A stretch of DNA of 64,000 nt from Larimichthys crocea (taxonomy: Eukaryota > Chordata > Actinopteri > Sciaenidae). This document shows positions 22,529-35,103 of this stretch, in pieces. Position 1 is the stretch's first letter. Every line of letters starts with the position of its first letter. Location: NCBI RefSeq assembly GCF_000972845.2, contig NC_040013.1:6371957-6435956 (forward strand). Reading direction: 5' to 3'. The notes under the pieces were generated by a model. It was not told where the DNA came from and did no database searches. It was given only the letters and a program-made list of their open reading frames with translations. Made by a program: the position numbers and the translations under genes.

Positions 22529-24394
22529 GGACATATAAATATAGTATGGAGGGATGGAGATAGAGGAAGTTAAATCAGGTTGTTTATAACATGGAAGATG
22601 TTGGATTAGCACGTGGAAGAAAACTCGAAGGAATGTTTGATAAGTGAAGATTAGAAACGAAACAAGCGGTTCACGTAGTAATAGTCGTCTTTCTTGCAAT
22701 GCAGAAGCATCGTGCACTACATATTGTGAGGTAAACTGTTTACACCCTTAAGTTGCATTAAACGCCGGGAAACAAACGTTAACAAGCAGAGCCCAGCAGG
22801 AAATGATGTGACGTCAACGAGCAGGACCAAGATAGGACCAATCAGAATGAAGAATCTCACTGGTTGTGACCTTGACAACGACTGAAAGAGGACGACAGTG
22901 TTGTTGATGACAAATCAAAACTATGACTATACCCAGTGTTTCTAATTGTACATGATAATATAAGAAACTTTTATTGATGTGTGTGTGAGAAAACACTGAT
23001 ATTTAATGTGTGTGAAGCCCCCCTGTGTGAGGAGGAAAAGGCAAATCCATGTACCCCTTTTCCTCTGAAACACGGTTCAAAGAAGACGTTTTAAGGCGAT
23101 CCATCATGCGGCTGATGGTGAATGCAAAAGCGAAGGGTGAAAAGAACGGCAGCTCTGAGATATCACATTACTGTTGTGCAGCAGTTGTAACGTTTGGACG
23201 TTTCTTTGTACTAAAATCAAGAATCACAAGTCTCTGTTATCCAAAGATTTACTAGAACAGTGTCACAAATCACCACTCAATTCTTTTCAGTGTACCTCGC
23301 AGGCATTGTACAGATCCCACAAGCTGCCAGTCCCAGTTCAAAAAACAGGCCAGTATAAAACCTTATAGGTGTTCACAATACCGATAAATGTGCTTAACCA
23401 TTGGTATTATTTATGGGTACGAGTCTGTATCAGAAGCTGTGCTATTTATTTTGTTTTTGTGAAGACTTTGTTGAGTCAGGCATGGTGTGGAAGTGAATTT
23501 CAGAATAGCTTAAAAAAGGAATATTATGCCACATATATGAAATCAACCATTTCATTATTGTATTGTCTGTCTGAGAAAGTGCTAAATCCACATTCACATT
23601 ACGTCTGTGTTAATGCCCCAGCTCTGCCCCAGGGGGCTGGACAGAAGCTGGACAGAAGGGATGGCATACGGGCTGTCAGTGCAAATGATTGTTAAATATA
23701 TTCCTAACTCCTGGAACCGTTTTCCCCTCAACTGCCCACAATGCTGTTTGTAAAGCTCAAAGAAAATCCTCAGAGAAAACAATAATTGAGCTTTTTGTAA
23801 TATCCCTGTTCACTAAGAAAACAACAATTTACCTGTCCGCCGTCCGCCTAATTTGTTATGGACAAATTATCCGCTGCAATGTAAATGCATGCTTTCCAAA
23901 GCCATGCTCAGTCATGGTCAGGCTAAACACACACACACGCTTGTCCGATGAAGCATTGCTAAGGTCAGCGCTTGTACAAATGGAAGATAAGTGGCGATTT
24001 GGAGCAGAGGGGTGAAAACGCCTGCATGTGCTCTTTCCTCGAATGGCATTTTAAATGCCACACCACCCTTTCACTCTGTGACAGCTCGAACGGAAAAGGA
24101 GGAAGTGAAATCTTCCAAACTTTAATGGTAGAAAATCCGACGACATTTGTTTTTCCAGCTTAGATTTACTGTATCAGCTGATTCCAGGGAAGCTTGGCCA
24201 AGATTCATTAACAGAAGTTTGACCACCTGCCATCGTGCTCTTGCTCTGTTTCAGAGGAATATTTCTTGGCTGCAAATATTTAACGTTGCTGTCTAGAAAT
24301 CAGACACAATGGCATGCCCAGAGCTTCCTCATCACGGAAGAGCTGTCCTGGAGATTGTAGTGATTGAGTGTCAAAGACTCTTCAGCATGTTTGC

Positions 24395-24790
24395 AGCGTA
24401 CAGGGCCATAGTGAGGACTGTAGAAGTACTGACAATGCTAACATGCTGACCTCCCGCAGGTATAATGTTTACCATGGTCATTATCTTAGTTTAGTGTGGT
24501 GGCATGCTAACATTTGCTGATTATGATCTGAAGCTCATGAGAATGTCATTAGTTCAGCACAACACCAAGTGTGTTGACCACAGGATGGCGCTAGAGGAAA
24601 AGTCAAGGGATTACAAAAAAGCCTCTGGGGAATCTGAATGTAGGTACCAAATCTGATGGCAAATGTGAACCTTGTAGTGGACAGGTCAGAGGCAAAGTCA
24701 TTGGTATTCATCCTCCTGGCAACATGAAAGTTGGCGGATTGATCAATCGACCCCACACCACTAGAGTGACTAAAAACTCTGAAATCAGAC
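24395..24790. mobile_element. Second copy of the gctaacatgctgacc interspersed repeat
   Basis: Shares acaatgctaacatgctgac, ggatggcgctagaggaaaag and attcatcctcctggcaacatg with the 7845-8250 copy; lies in the probable slc8a4 3' UTR. Confidence 0.6.
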
Positions 24791-26009
24791 TGTAAAATAA
24801 CATCTGCAACATGATCTCCCCACACAAATCTGTCTAAAATACAGAGGACATGACCTCAGTGTCCTCCGTCGTAGCTACATCCCCAGATGCTCATTGACAC
24901 GTTTGATTCTGTATCATCCGGGTTGAAACCGTCTGACTAACCATCCTGATCCTGTCATTGTCTCAGCTCCCTCGGTCATTTCTGTAGCATGCACTAAAAA
25001 GTAGGCGTCTGCCCAGCATGAAGGAGATCATCAGCCAGTTGCTGCACCACTGGCGCGTTGGCATGGCTCCTGGCCCACTGAGACACCAGGAAGCGTGCCG
25101 GGCCAAACCGTGTTTCTCAATGACTTAAGCTTCCGTAACAGTTGCCAGTTTAAGAATGAGTGGGCTGGATGATAGTGCTGCTGACGCCACAGGAACACGA
25201 GAATACTAAGACTGATTTAGAAATGTGGGCTTTTTAAAGGTTGATAAGCGTTGCTGGAGGACGGCCGTGTGTGTCTGCGTTGCACGTGTGTGTGTGTGTG
25301 TGTGTGTGTGCATGCTTTCTAAGTGAGTGAAGAAATGCAACCATATTTTTAGTCTCTTGCCTGTTGCTTAGCGACCATCTATCTGTAAGCCGTTGTCTTC
25401 TTGACTGTTGGCTGGTGTGTATGAGACATTGTGTGTGTGTCATTCTCTTTTGATGTCTGCTTGCCCTTCTTTAAGTGAATGTGACTTTAGTTTCTCATTC
25501 ATCTTTCTCTCTCTGCGGGTGGATTTCAACATATGTTCATCACTCATCATATATTTTTCCAATGTTTTTATTTTATGCTCCTTGTGCCTCTCCTTTGTTT
25601 GCATGTGTACCCACTGTGTGTAGATCTGCATGCGTATTTGTGCCTTTGTGTGAGTGTGTTGTAATCTCTTACTAAGGGCTCGCCCTGCGTGTCCCTGGCT
25701 CACGCCCATGCATTGGATTAATGAATTCAAATGCCAACATGACCGCCAGGTGTGTGTGCGTACCTGTGGAATAACATCAGATATAAAACAGATCTGGCTG
25801 TCGATCAAGACCGGGAATAGATGGTAGCACCTTGCTTGAATAAGTATGGTGTGTGTGTGTGTGTGCACAGTGTGTGAGTAACTGCCATACATTAAGGTCG
25901 CTGACTCCACATCGTCTGATTGACAACCAGACATCAGCATTTAATTATACACATGTACTGTACACGGAAAAAACCCACAGAAGATCAATAAGGGAATCAA
26001 TCAAGCAAT

Positions 26010-26055
<46 letters not shown>
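26010..26055. repeat. (CA)23 microsatellite
   Basis: Pure CA alternation over 46 bp. Confidence 0.95.
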
Positions 26056-26061
<6 letters not shown>

Positions 26062-26770
26062 TGTACTTGATTGCGTTGGCATTTTTGAATCTCTAGAGTC
26101 TTAATTGAAGATCTTTAACAAAAATGATACATATTTCTACATTACACTTCAAATTAATTGGAATATGATGAATAAAAACTGAAAAACCTTCACTCTTTAA
26201 GTTTAGATTGATTTGCTGCGTGTGTGTGTGTGTGTGTAAGGGGTGTTTACAGACGTCACAACCTGTGTCTGATTTGGAATTAAACTATATGTATTGTGGT
26301 ACACCTGCAGGCTGGCAGCATAATTAGCTGCTGCCATATCTACATTGCCCTTTTCACAACGTCCATGTTTCTCAGTGTGTATCCTCTGGTTTTGATTGAT
26401 TAATTGATTCACCAATGATTAGAGTTTGTTGGCTCACAAGTTTAACCAATTTAAATGTAGTCAAATGACAACCATGTGTGTTTTTTACTGTGAATGTCAC
26501 CCCTGCCAACTGCCTCATTTGCTAAAGCCCCAAATATCCAGAAAATATAGAGAGGACACGATAGCAGTGCGTTTAGTGTTAGCTGCAGCCCTGATGACTC
26601 ATATCCTCAATGATAACGAGAAAACACTGCTGTTATAGTATTTGACAAATGTTGAGATATAATGTAAAGTATTTGTTCTCTGAATATAAAAATAATACTG
26701 AACACGAGTTGTAAAGATCCAGTGTTTCCATAAAAGACATTATTTGTCACCTCAGATGCAGAAACATCCT

Positions 26771-26822
26771 GTGTGTGTGTGTGTGTGTGTGTGCGTGTGT
26801 GTGTGTGTGTGTTTGTATGTGT
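26771..26822. repeat. (GT)n microsatellite
   Basis: GT alternation with one CG interruption and a degenerate end. Confidence 0.9.
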
Positions 26823-27486
26823 GAGAGAGAGAGAGTGTTTTAACCTCCTGTGTTTATCAGCCACTATCTATTTATCAGTGTTTATTTTGTACCTTTATGT
26901 TCTCTCTCTCACACTACTATTAGCCACACTATTGCTCTCTACCTTATAAATATTTATATATTTTATCACTTTATTCATTTTATTCATATATCATGCAGCC
27001 CTATTTATGAGGTCACAAAGTGCTTTTGATATAAATATCTGGTGTTTTTCATGTTTCCATGTATTTTATTGTTACATTATTGTACTTTTTTGTTACGCCC
27101 GTTTCCGTTCTTTTGTGTTGTTTTGGTGGTTTGTTTTGTAAAAAGAAAAAAAAAGAAAAAGAAGCCCTCAGAGAGTAGAGCAGCAAAACTAGCATAGAAG
27201 ACATTACAATGAGTGTGCTCTTATCCTTTTTATGGTGTGTGTGTATGAGAGTGTGTGTGTGTCTGTGTGTCTGTGTGGACGTGTGCATTTCTTCATATCA
27301 TTCCGTCCACGAGTGTGTCGATGCATGACTTAGACTCATTCTGAATACAGTGTTGATGTTGGAAATGTCGTAGTAAAGAGTAAAGTATTTTTAAACGCCG
27401 AAAATGACATGACATGAAAAACGATATAGATGTTTACAAAGACCAAACTTTTCTTTTCTCTCTCTCTTTTTTTTTCTCAAAGATGA

Positions 27487-27492
27487 AATAAA
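27487..27492 (+). promoter_or_regulatory. Probable distal poly(A) signal of slc8a4
   Basis: AATAAA followed after about 25 nt by agtgtgtctgtatctttt, a GT/T-rich downstream element in canonical spacing. It follows an AT-rich, ATTTA-containing stretch typical of 3' UTR ends. Confidence 0.55.
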
Positions 27493-29602
27493 ACTTGACT
27501 GGCAAATGATCAGAAGTGTGTCTGTATCTTTTCCACTGACGGAGAGGAAGTCTTAATTCAATTAACGTCTAGAATATTCTTTAAAATGAAAATGCACTAC
27601 ATGCTTAGCAATTAGTAAATGGACTGCAGTATGTAATCATATTTGGTTTGGACTGATTAGGTGAATCAGCCACAGCTTCATATTTGTTTTGGCGAGCATC
27701 CCTGAAAATGTTCTCATTGTGCTTCTTTTTCGTAGATTTGAAAGTGACTCACATTTTGAGAAAATGTATTCTGACATTTAGCTGGAGTTAATGTGAGGCT
27801 TCAGTTGCCTGAATTAGCCAAATGAAGTGTTATGTCTTCCAAAGTTAGCACAAAATTGCCTATTTGTGTTATCCTCGATGCAGCACAGCAAGGCACAGAA
27901 CAAGGTCTGAACATAATAATATAGAAATGCTTTGAGCTAAATGTTAATTTCAGCATGTTAACATATTTAGCAGGTTCTTCATAATCCATCAGATAAGTGA
28001 TGTTGCTCGATATGAAAATATGGTGGCAGCATTATCGTATTACACTGGGCTGTTGAGAAAATCACCACTTGACAGAATAAAAGAGGTCACACGGCACAAT
28101 AAAGGACACTGTCAACACAGAGATGATCACGTACTGTTTCATGCGTCATCTGATCTGCTGTAATATTCGGAATCATTTCCACTTCAAATATAACACAGGA
28201 ATCCATGCATCTATTATGTCGGAGTTTGTTTGCATGCTTGCCACAGTCAAATAATTAAAAATCATGAATCAGCTGAAGAAATGATCAAATGAATAAGCAA
28301 ATATTTGACAAGACTGAATATTCTGTTAGATCTTTTTTGTCAGCATAGTCCCAACAGTTCAACACATGCATGATGAGAGGAGCTTGAATATGAATGTCAT
28401 GAACTCTTTTCAGTCTTAAGGTGTAACATGGTGATGTTGTGTAACCAGTTGAATAAATAAGATTATGAGGCAGAAAAACTATTTGCCTCAACAAGAGTCT
28501 TGACTGTTTTATTCTCAGTAAGTATTTTCCTGAGGGGAGTTGAATTGATAACAAGAACAATTGTTCTGCATAATTCTGTTTCGGCAGTGGTTTCAAAGCA
28601 GTGCAAACATCACAAACTCCTGTACAAAAATCATTATTTTCTATTGCACTGTGTGCCACCTGACCTGAAAGTAAATTGCCTCAATTAGTTTCATTACAAA
28701 TACATAATTTAACAAGTCTTTACACATAAAGGTCAGTTTTCTTGTCATGAAGAGTACAAATCAGTCTGTGAGAAAAAAAAAAAGAAGCTGTGTAATGTAT
28801 TCTGTGACTTTCGAGGGAGTTTTCTAACCTGCCTGACTGTTATATATGAAAGCAGGCATATAACACTCCCCTGTCTTCAGAAAGACTATGCCCCCTTTTG
28901 GGGTGTATCAAAAGGGAGTGTGACCTATAAAAAGAGAAATTTGCAAAAAAGAATAAAAATAGTATTGTGTGGGACCCAGCCAGTCAATACTATTAGTGAT
29001 GTTACTGAGCTAATGATCTGTGCCGATTTTGCCTGTAAATTGAAGCAAACCAGCAAAGACTCTTAGTGATGGTGTAACTCAAGTTTTTACTATGAAGAAA
29101 AAAATGCTTTTAGATTGGAGTTTGGTTTGACAGTGTTGACAGTCTTGAAAGATCACCAGGAGCAGAGGATATTTTAACCTTAATAATTCACTTAAATTGA
29201 GCTGATCTACCTTCTAAAAATGAACTTTGTAAACAGCACAAAGTATTGTAGGAAGTGGTGCTAAAACTGACCTGTTTTTGACTTCTCTCGGATTATAAAA
29301 TGTTGCTTGATAAGCACCAATGGCTACTTTAATAGAGACTCTTGACTATCCACTTCAAATATATCTTCTTTTTTAAATAGTCGGAAAAAGAAATGCATCC
29401 ATGTTTAAAGCTGATAAGAGATTTTGAGAAGAACATGACTGAGACTAAAACTTTTGAGTCCCCCCATCCTTATGAAAGCTCAATGTCAAATCGCTGAAAT
29501 AACACTTACTTAAACTGACTTAAAGGGTGTCCTGTACATTAACACCTCATCATGTCATGAAGATTTATGATACATTTCAAAGCAATCTTCTAAAAAATAT
29601 GA

Positions 29603-29684
29603 AAGCAATTAGCTGGATATTATCAGATTCAAATTTGAAAATGAAGCAATTAGCTGGATATTATCAGATTCAAATTTGAAAATG
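29603..29684. repeat. Perfect 41-bp tandem duplication
   Basis: Copies 29603-29643 and 29644-29684 are identical, beginning aagcaattagctggatat. Intergenic. Confidence 0.95.
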
Positions 29685-30835
29685 TCTTTTTGTCTAGTTT
29701 GTATTCATGTGTTCAGCTGTGCAAAAGAGTCAAGAAAAACATTTTGTGGCTGTAGTGGCAACAGTAACACTCCATAATAAGCCTTTTCACAAGTCAAGAC
29801 AGGTCTTACTACCTCTAAAGTTGAGATAACTTAGCTGAGTATTGCTTGAATGTGTGACTCTGTTGGTGCAATCTGTACCCAACTTCCAGTTTGTTTAACA
29901 GACACAGTTAAGTGAGAATATTCTATATAGTCTGTGTCATCTTCAAAAATATGGACAAATAACTGCTCCTGCTGGAGTCCATCCTTTAATTAAGACTGTA
30001 AATATTGATTTCCCAGTCAAAATGAGAATGGCATTTGGTGTAATAAGTCACTGAAAGATATGCTTAGTCTCTTTTACCTTGTTCCGAGCCCACCATACTC
30101 ATACTACAGTAAGTGTGCATTATTTATTCTCTTTAAATAATGCTTTAAATTCTCTCTGTTGTCCTTCCACCGAGGCCTCTTCCATGTTTTCCCAGTTAAA
30201 GGGGTTTTGATGAGTTTTTCCTCATACGAATCAGGACAGTGTGTCATTTGCCTTGCAGATTCTAAATCCCTGTGAGGCAAATTTTGATTTATGAAATTGG
30301 GCCATAAAAACAAAATTGACCTAACTTTTAAAAAAATTGGCAATGATCCATTTCATCTGAGGCCTGTTTAAATCTTATGAATGTTCACACCAAGTGGATA
30401 TATCATGCCGTATCAACCGTGTTACGCTGAAAGAAATTTTCCGGCTGTCTACATAACGGATTAATATGATTTCTATTTTTATGAGCATTTTCTCTCTGGT
30501 GAAACATTGAAAAGGTCACATCCCGAAGGACTCAAATCATTTGGGCTTTGTCTAAAGCAAGTAAACAATGAGGCCGTTAAATAGCTGTGGGATTGTGGTG
30601 GGAGAGGTTCTGACCTCATCAATCAAATAATCAAAAGTTCATGCCCTCACAGCAGCTGATGTCAATCTTTGAGGAAGACACAGCAGTAAACTATCTGTCT
30701 CTATATAAACTATAACTCTTGATTACAGCGGCTTTAGATATCTACATCTAGTACATTTCACATGTGAAGCTGCAACATCCCTTTTGGTCTAATGAAGCAA
30801 AGTGCTGCGTGGCTGACCCGTTTCTCTTCTTCTTT

Positions 30836-31250
30836 AAAGCTGCACTAATCAATATTAACAACTGGTCGAATGACTGTGTGTAATGTGAAAGGGGATGCTG
30901 GTAACTCTACAGACCACCTTTCAGCTCATTGCTTTAGTTTTACAGCCCGCAACTTTAATGTTTTGGTTCATTCTCACCGCAATCATCAACTGTACCAGTC
31001 AGACACCAATCAATTGTTCCCAGGCAGCTGCTTTCCACAAAAAAAGCTCTAATGAACAAACTGTAAACCACCTGCCTAGACAGACACATTTAAAAAGCAA
31101 CTAGGTTAGCTGAGGATGTAACAACTAAACAGCTCAGGACTTGGTGGAGACCAAAACAGAGCTAGGAGGAGACACACAACTTCAAATTAAAGCAAACGTT
31201 AATAGCTAATCTGCAGAAGGTGAAAGATAATGCCATCCTATTCAAACATG
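30836..31250. mobile_element. Probable interspersed repeat
   Basis: Starts aaagctgcactaatcaatatt, a common fish repeat phrase, with further typical blocks to about 31250. Boundaries uncertain. Confidence 0.4.
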
Positions 31251-31602
31251 CTGGTGTGTGCTTTTGTCTGTTGCCATTCAGTGCTGCGATTTCTTTAGGA
31301 TGAAATATTATCATGTCACCCTAAACTTTTACAGTAAGTTTATTTGGATTTATATCAAACCTGCATGTCATATAAATCCAGCCTCTACTAAATGCCTCCT
31401 GGGTAGGATGAGGTCAAACTGCAAACTTCTTGTTTTTGCAAAAACTTTTACTTTTAATAATTTCAGGAAACAAAACTAACAAAACACAAAACTTTTTTCG
31501 CAGATAATTATCTCGTTTTTTCAGCTGTTATCTAACCATGAGAAAGAACAGCATCATATTTTTAGCACTGGCCAGAGGGAAGTGGTTGTTGAAGATTAAA
31601 CA

Positions 31603-31635
<33 letters not shown>

Positions 31636-33853
31636 GGGACCTGACCAGCACAACTGCTGTGTTGCTGTGCTGGCCAATAAACAGCTCTGCTGTGGTTCCC
31701 TGATTTGATCCAACACACTTTGGGAACAGAAACAATGGACGAGGGGGAGAAGGTGAGAGTGCTTTCACTTGCTCCACATTGAAGTCCAGGTATGTGTGTG
31801 TGTGTGTTCATCAAATTCACTTTCTAAAGGCTGACCTAATTAAAGAAAAACAAATCCAAACTTTGAAAGAGTTTATCTTTTGCATTTTTTTATCCCCTTT
31901 TCTCGTTCTTCTCTGTCAGTTTCTGAATGACAAAGTGGCAGCTGTTATTCCCACAGCAGCCCTGTGGTAACCACGACGGCGAGACACACGTCTCCATCCT
32001 CTGCTGGAGGAGAACGAGACGAGGAGTAAACACAACGGTCCTGAGGGAGGGAAGGAGAGAGGAGTGGAGGAGGAAGAAGAAGAGGAGGAAAAAGGATGGA
32101 GGAGGAGTGTGAATGTGACGAGGATTTGAGACAAACAGATAGTAATAAACAAACTGCAGCATGAGTGACGGAGTTGCTGCCGATACAGATTTATCCTGTG
32201 GGATGAGGAAGAAGACAGGAAATGACACGCTACATTGATTGTCTCTCTCTCTCCTGGGTCCAAATGTTTGTCTGCACACATAAACTGATTTTGACAACTT
32301 CTTATTAGTATTCACCAAACAACATGTTGCTTCTCATCAAAAAAGCAGAGAATCAGGGTCTGTTTGAGTCCTTTGTAGACAGCAGCACAGTTGTGGTGTG
32401 TTTCATGAAACACTTTTACTGTGTATTAAATAATAGACAAGCTAGATGGACAATTTCTCATCATCTCGTTCTTTTATTCAAAATGACTGCAATCAAATCA
32501 AAGAACTGAAAGACAATTTCTGATATGCCGAAAGACTAAAACAAAAGTGTACTGTAATTCCAGTCTAGTCTAGTTCAGGCGTTTATCTACCACTGCAGCT
32601 GCACACATAGATATTTGGGTATCAAAGCACAGCAGAATAAATTGTAATATCTCACACTGGCTTTCATTCAGTGTCGTGTTTCTGACTACCTGAGAAATGT
32701 AAATCCAATATCCATTCTCCCTTTGGCTCTGTTTTTGGTCTCCACCAACTTCAATCCAGGATCGACACGGATCACAATACACACACTCATTTGGTCCATT
32801 ATTAATATGTGAATATTAATTACAGCAGCTATAAATATCAAATAAAATGACTTAGGGATCCTTAACATGTTCATATGTTTTGATGTGAGATGTTTACATG
32901 AAACATTGTGTTGGTGGAGTTGGACTGCAGCTGAAGATCAGTCATGTCATAACTTATGTTTTTATATTTAACCATTTACTCTATTTTAAAACCTTTGACA
33001 GTGGAAGATGGACAAAATAACATCCAAATACATACCTATTTATTTATGTAATATTAACTTCAGTTTAAGTTAGTTTCAAAAAACCTTCTTGAGCAATCAC
33101 CTACAACTGCTAAACAAATTGATAAGACCATTGTTCAGACCCCAAAGGGTTAATATGCATTTGTTATTCATTACCCTGATGTATGAAAAGAATAAAAACT
33201 TAAAGAAACACGGAGAGATAGAAAAGGGACTGAGAATGAAAGAGGGTGTCCAGAGCACTTCACAGAGTCGTGAAAGGATAAAAAAGAAACAGCATCGTCA
33301 GCAAGAATTAAAGCAAGAGGACAGAGACGGACCGGAGTGAGAGGATGAAGACGATAAAACGACAGAGAGAGAGAGAAGGAGGGATAAAAAAAAGAGATGC
33401 ATTTAAAGAAAGCAGAGAGTATAGCGGCTGAAGCAGACCAGACTTAGCAAACAGGAGGGATAAAGGAAGAAAGGGGGAAAAAGACAGAGGGGTGAGAGAG
33501 AAGTGATGATAAAATGTTTCTCTTGGTGGGATTAAAATCTTTTTTTTTTTAAGCAGTAGAATGGTGAGTGTTTGGATACACGGCTAAAGAAGATTTTTCT
33601 ATCAGGAAGGAGCAGCTGCGGGAAAAGGATGAAGAGAAGAGGCAAAAGAAATAGAACAAGTGGTTAAATTTGGATGATTAGAGGGACAATGAGAGAAAAA
33701 GAGATGTGAATTTCACATGTGACATAACAATTTGTTCATGCGGTTATGGACATTTTGAAATGACGCAGGTGATAATCAGAATGAGTGGAGTCCAGATGAG
33801 ATGTGCAAAATCTCCCAAACCAACTGCCTCCCCTCAGACTCTATTGTGTGAAT

Positions 33854-33921
33854 ATAATCCATCACAGATCGCTGATTACCTGCTACAAATCCTCAGTAAT
33901 CAGCGATCTGTGATGGATTAT
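33854..33921. repeat. Perfect 26-bp inverted repeat (fold-back)
   Basis: Arms 33854-33879 and 33896-33921 are exact reverse complements with a 16-nt loop. The stem continues outward for three more pairs past one T-G. Confidence 0.95.
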
Positions 33922-35097
33922 GTTCTAAAAAACTAACCTTTACAGCCCTGCAGAGCAGCAGCAAGGGATGAGAGATGGATGAGAGAATCAAAACAGAGGA
34001 GAAGAAGAGATGAGAGAGTGAGGATAAAGCTGCTGCCCGGCCTATAATCTATAAACCAGTTGGATATTATGGCAGCTCATAGTGCCACTTCCCTTCTTTC
34101 CTGAGTTAGGGCCTGTGTTTATATGAGAGATATTCACTGCCACAAGAATCCAGCATGTGTGTGTGTGTCTGAAGAAGTCATCACCATCACATTGATCCAG
34201 GATATAAAGCTACCCGGGAGCTACAGATCGACAGGGATGTAACACAGGACAGGACAGCAGAAATATACACCATGCTTTTCACGTCAACCAATCAGATTTC
34301 GCCATAACCTCTATGAGCCAATCATTTTGAATTGAATTTTCTGGACTCCAGCTGCTGTTCTTCATTCCTTGTCATAAGATCGGGAAACTTCCTTTGCTCA
34401 GATCATTCACATGAAAACATCACAGCAAAGTTTTAATCATGACGAGAAAGGAAGACAAAGTATTTTAATTAGAGTTTGGTCGGTTGAATTTAGGTTTGTT
34501 ACATTTCCAGAGGAACCTTCTTTAAATAACTTGTTTGAAGTAAAACTTGCAGAAAATAACTGAACTTTTAGCTTAATTAAAAAAAAAAAGAAGAAAATTC
34601 TAAATAATAATAATAATAATAAGTCTGACTTGTTGTTTTTGGCGATGGGGGACTCATGACCTCGCTATTTCTAAAACACTGGCTACAAACTCACTGAAGG
34701 TTTTCATGCAATGTATAAATGAAGTTGTGTTCCTACTCACAACTTTCACAAAATCTCTATTTATACACTACAGTATATATACGCAGCTTGTTCGTGGCAC
34801 AATGGTACTTAAGCAGACCGAAAAAAGAGTTCAGCCTCTCTACGGTCTGCAGATACTGCCTCGGAATTAAAGTGTGAAGGCAAAACCTTGCCCTTAAATT
34901 TAATCTGTCATACCAAATTAACTTAAAAAAACATTAAATAACAAAACATGTTAAATAATAGACACATTCATTGCATATGGATAGGAGGCAAGTGTCCAGA
35001 AAGCCTGAAAAAACAACCACACGCATAACAGATGAAAATGTTGCACCTGTCTATGACACACAGAAAAACAGCCGAGGTTCAGCTCCATAACTGGAAG

Positions 35098-35103
35098 TTT
35101 ATT
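35098..35103 (-). promoter_or_regulatory. Probable poly(A) signal of plcb3
   Basis: AATAAA on the - strand, followed on that strand by a tgtttttctgtgtgtc element about 35 nt later, the canonical arrangement. No closer well-formed signal was noticed after the stop codon. Confidence 0.45.

Larger units (their letters stand above)
21264..27515 (+). other. Probable slc8a4 3' UTR
   Basis: From the TAA to the AATAAA at 27487. No coding potential was seen. The last 600 bases are AT-rich with several ATTTA motifs, as in regulated 3' UTRs. Includes an A26 run (22491), a dispersed repeat (about 24395-24790) and TG/CA microsatellites (25287, 26010, 26219, 26771, 27233). An earlier possible AATAAA pair lies at 21909 and 21918, so a short 3' UTR of about 0.7 kb is an alternative. 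Confidence 0.5.
27516..35080. other. Intergenic region between convergent genes
   Basis: No coding exon recognised on either strand. Notable contents: 41-bp tandem duplication (29603-29684), a fish-type dispersed repeat fragment (about 30836-31250), small (CA)n at 31616, purine-rich stretch (about 33170-33700) and a perfect fold-back (33854-33921). The extent depends on the two poly(A) assignments. Confidence 0.55.

Noticed and set aside
30104..30343. 79-codon ORF on the - strand rich in Lys and Arg
   Set aside because: No recognised domain, no splice context and no similarity to either gene; most likely chance.
33854..33921. Call of a conventional miRNA gene
   Set aside because: The 26-bp stem is mismatch-free and no known mature sequence was recognised; kept only as a finding.
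33706..33936. 76-codon ORF across the fold-back
   Set aside because: The reading frame simply crosses the inverted repeat; no similarity or start context.
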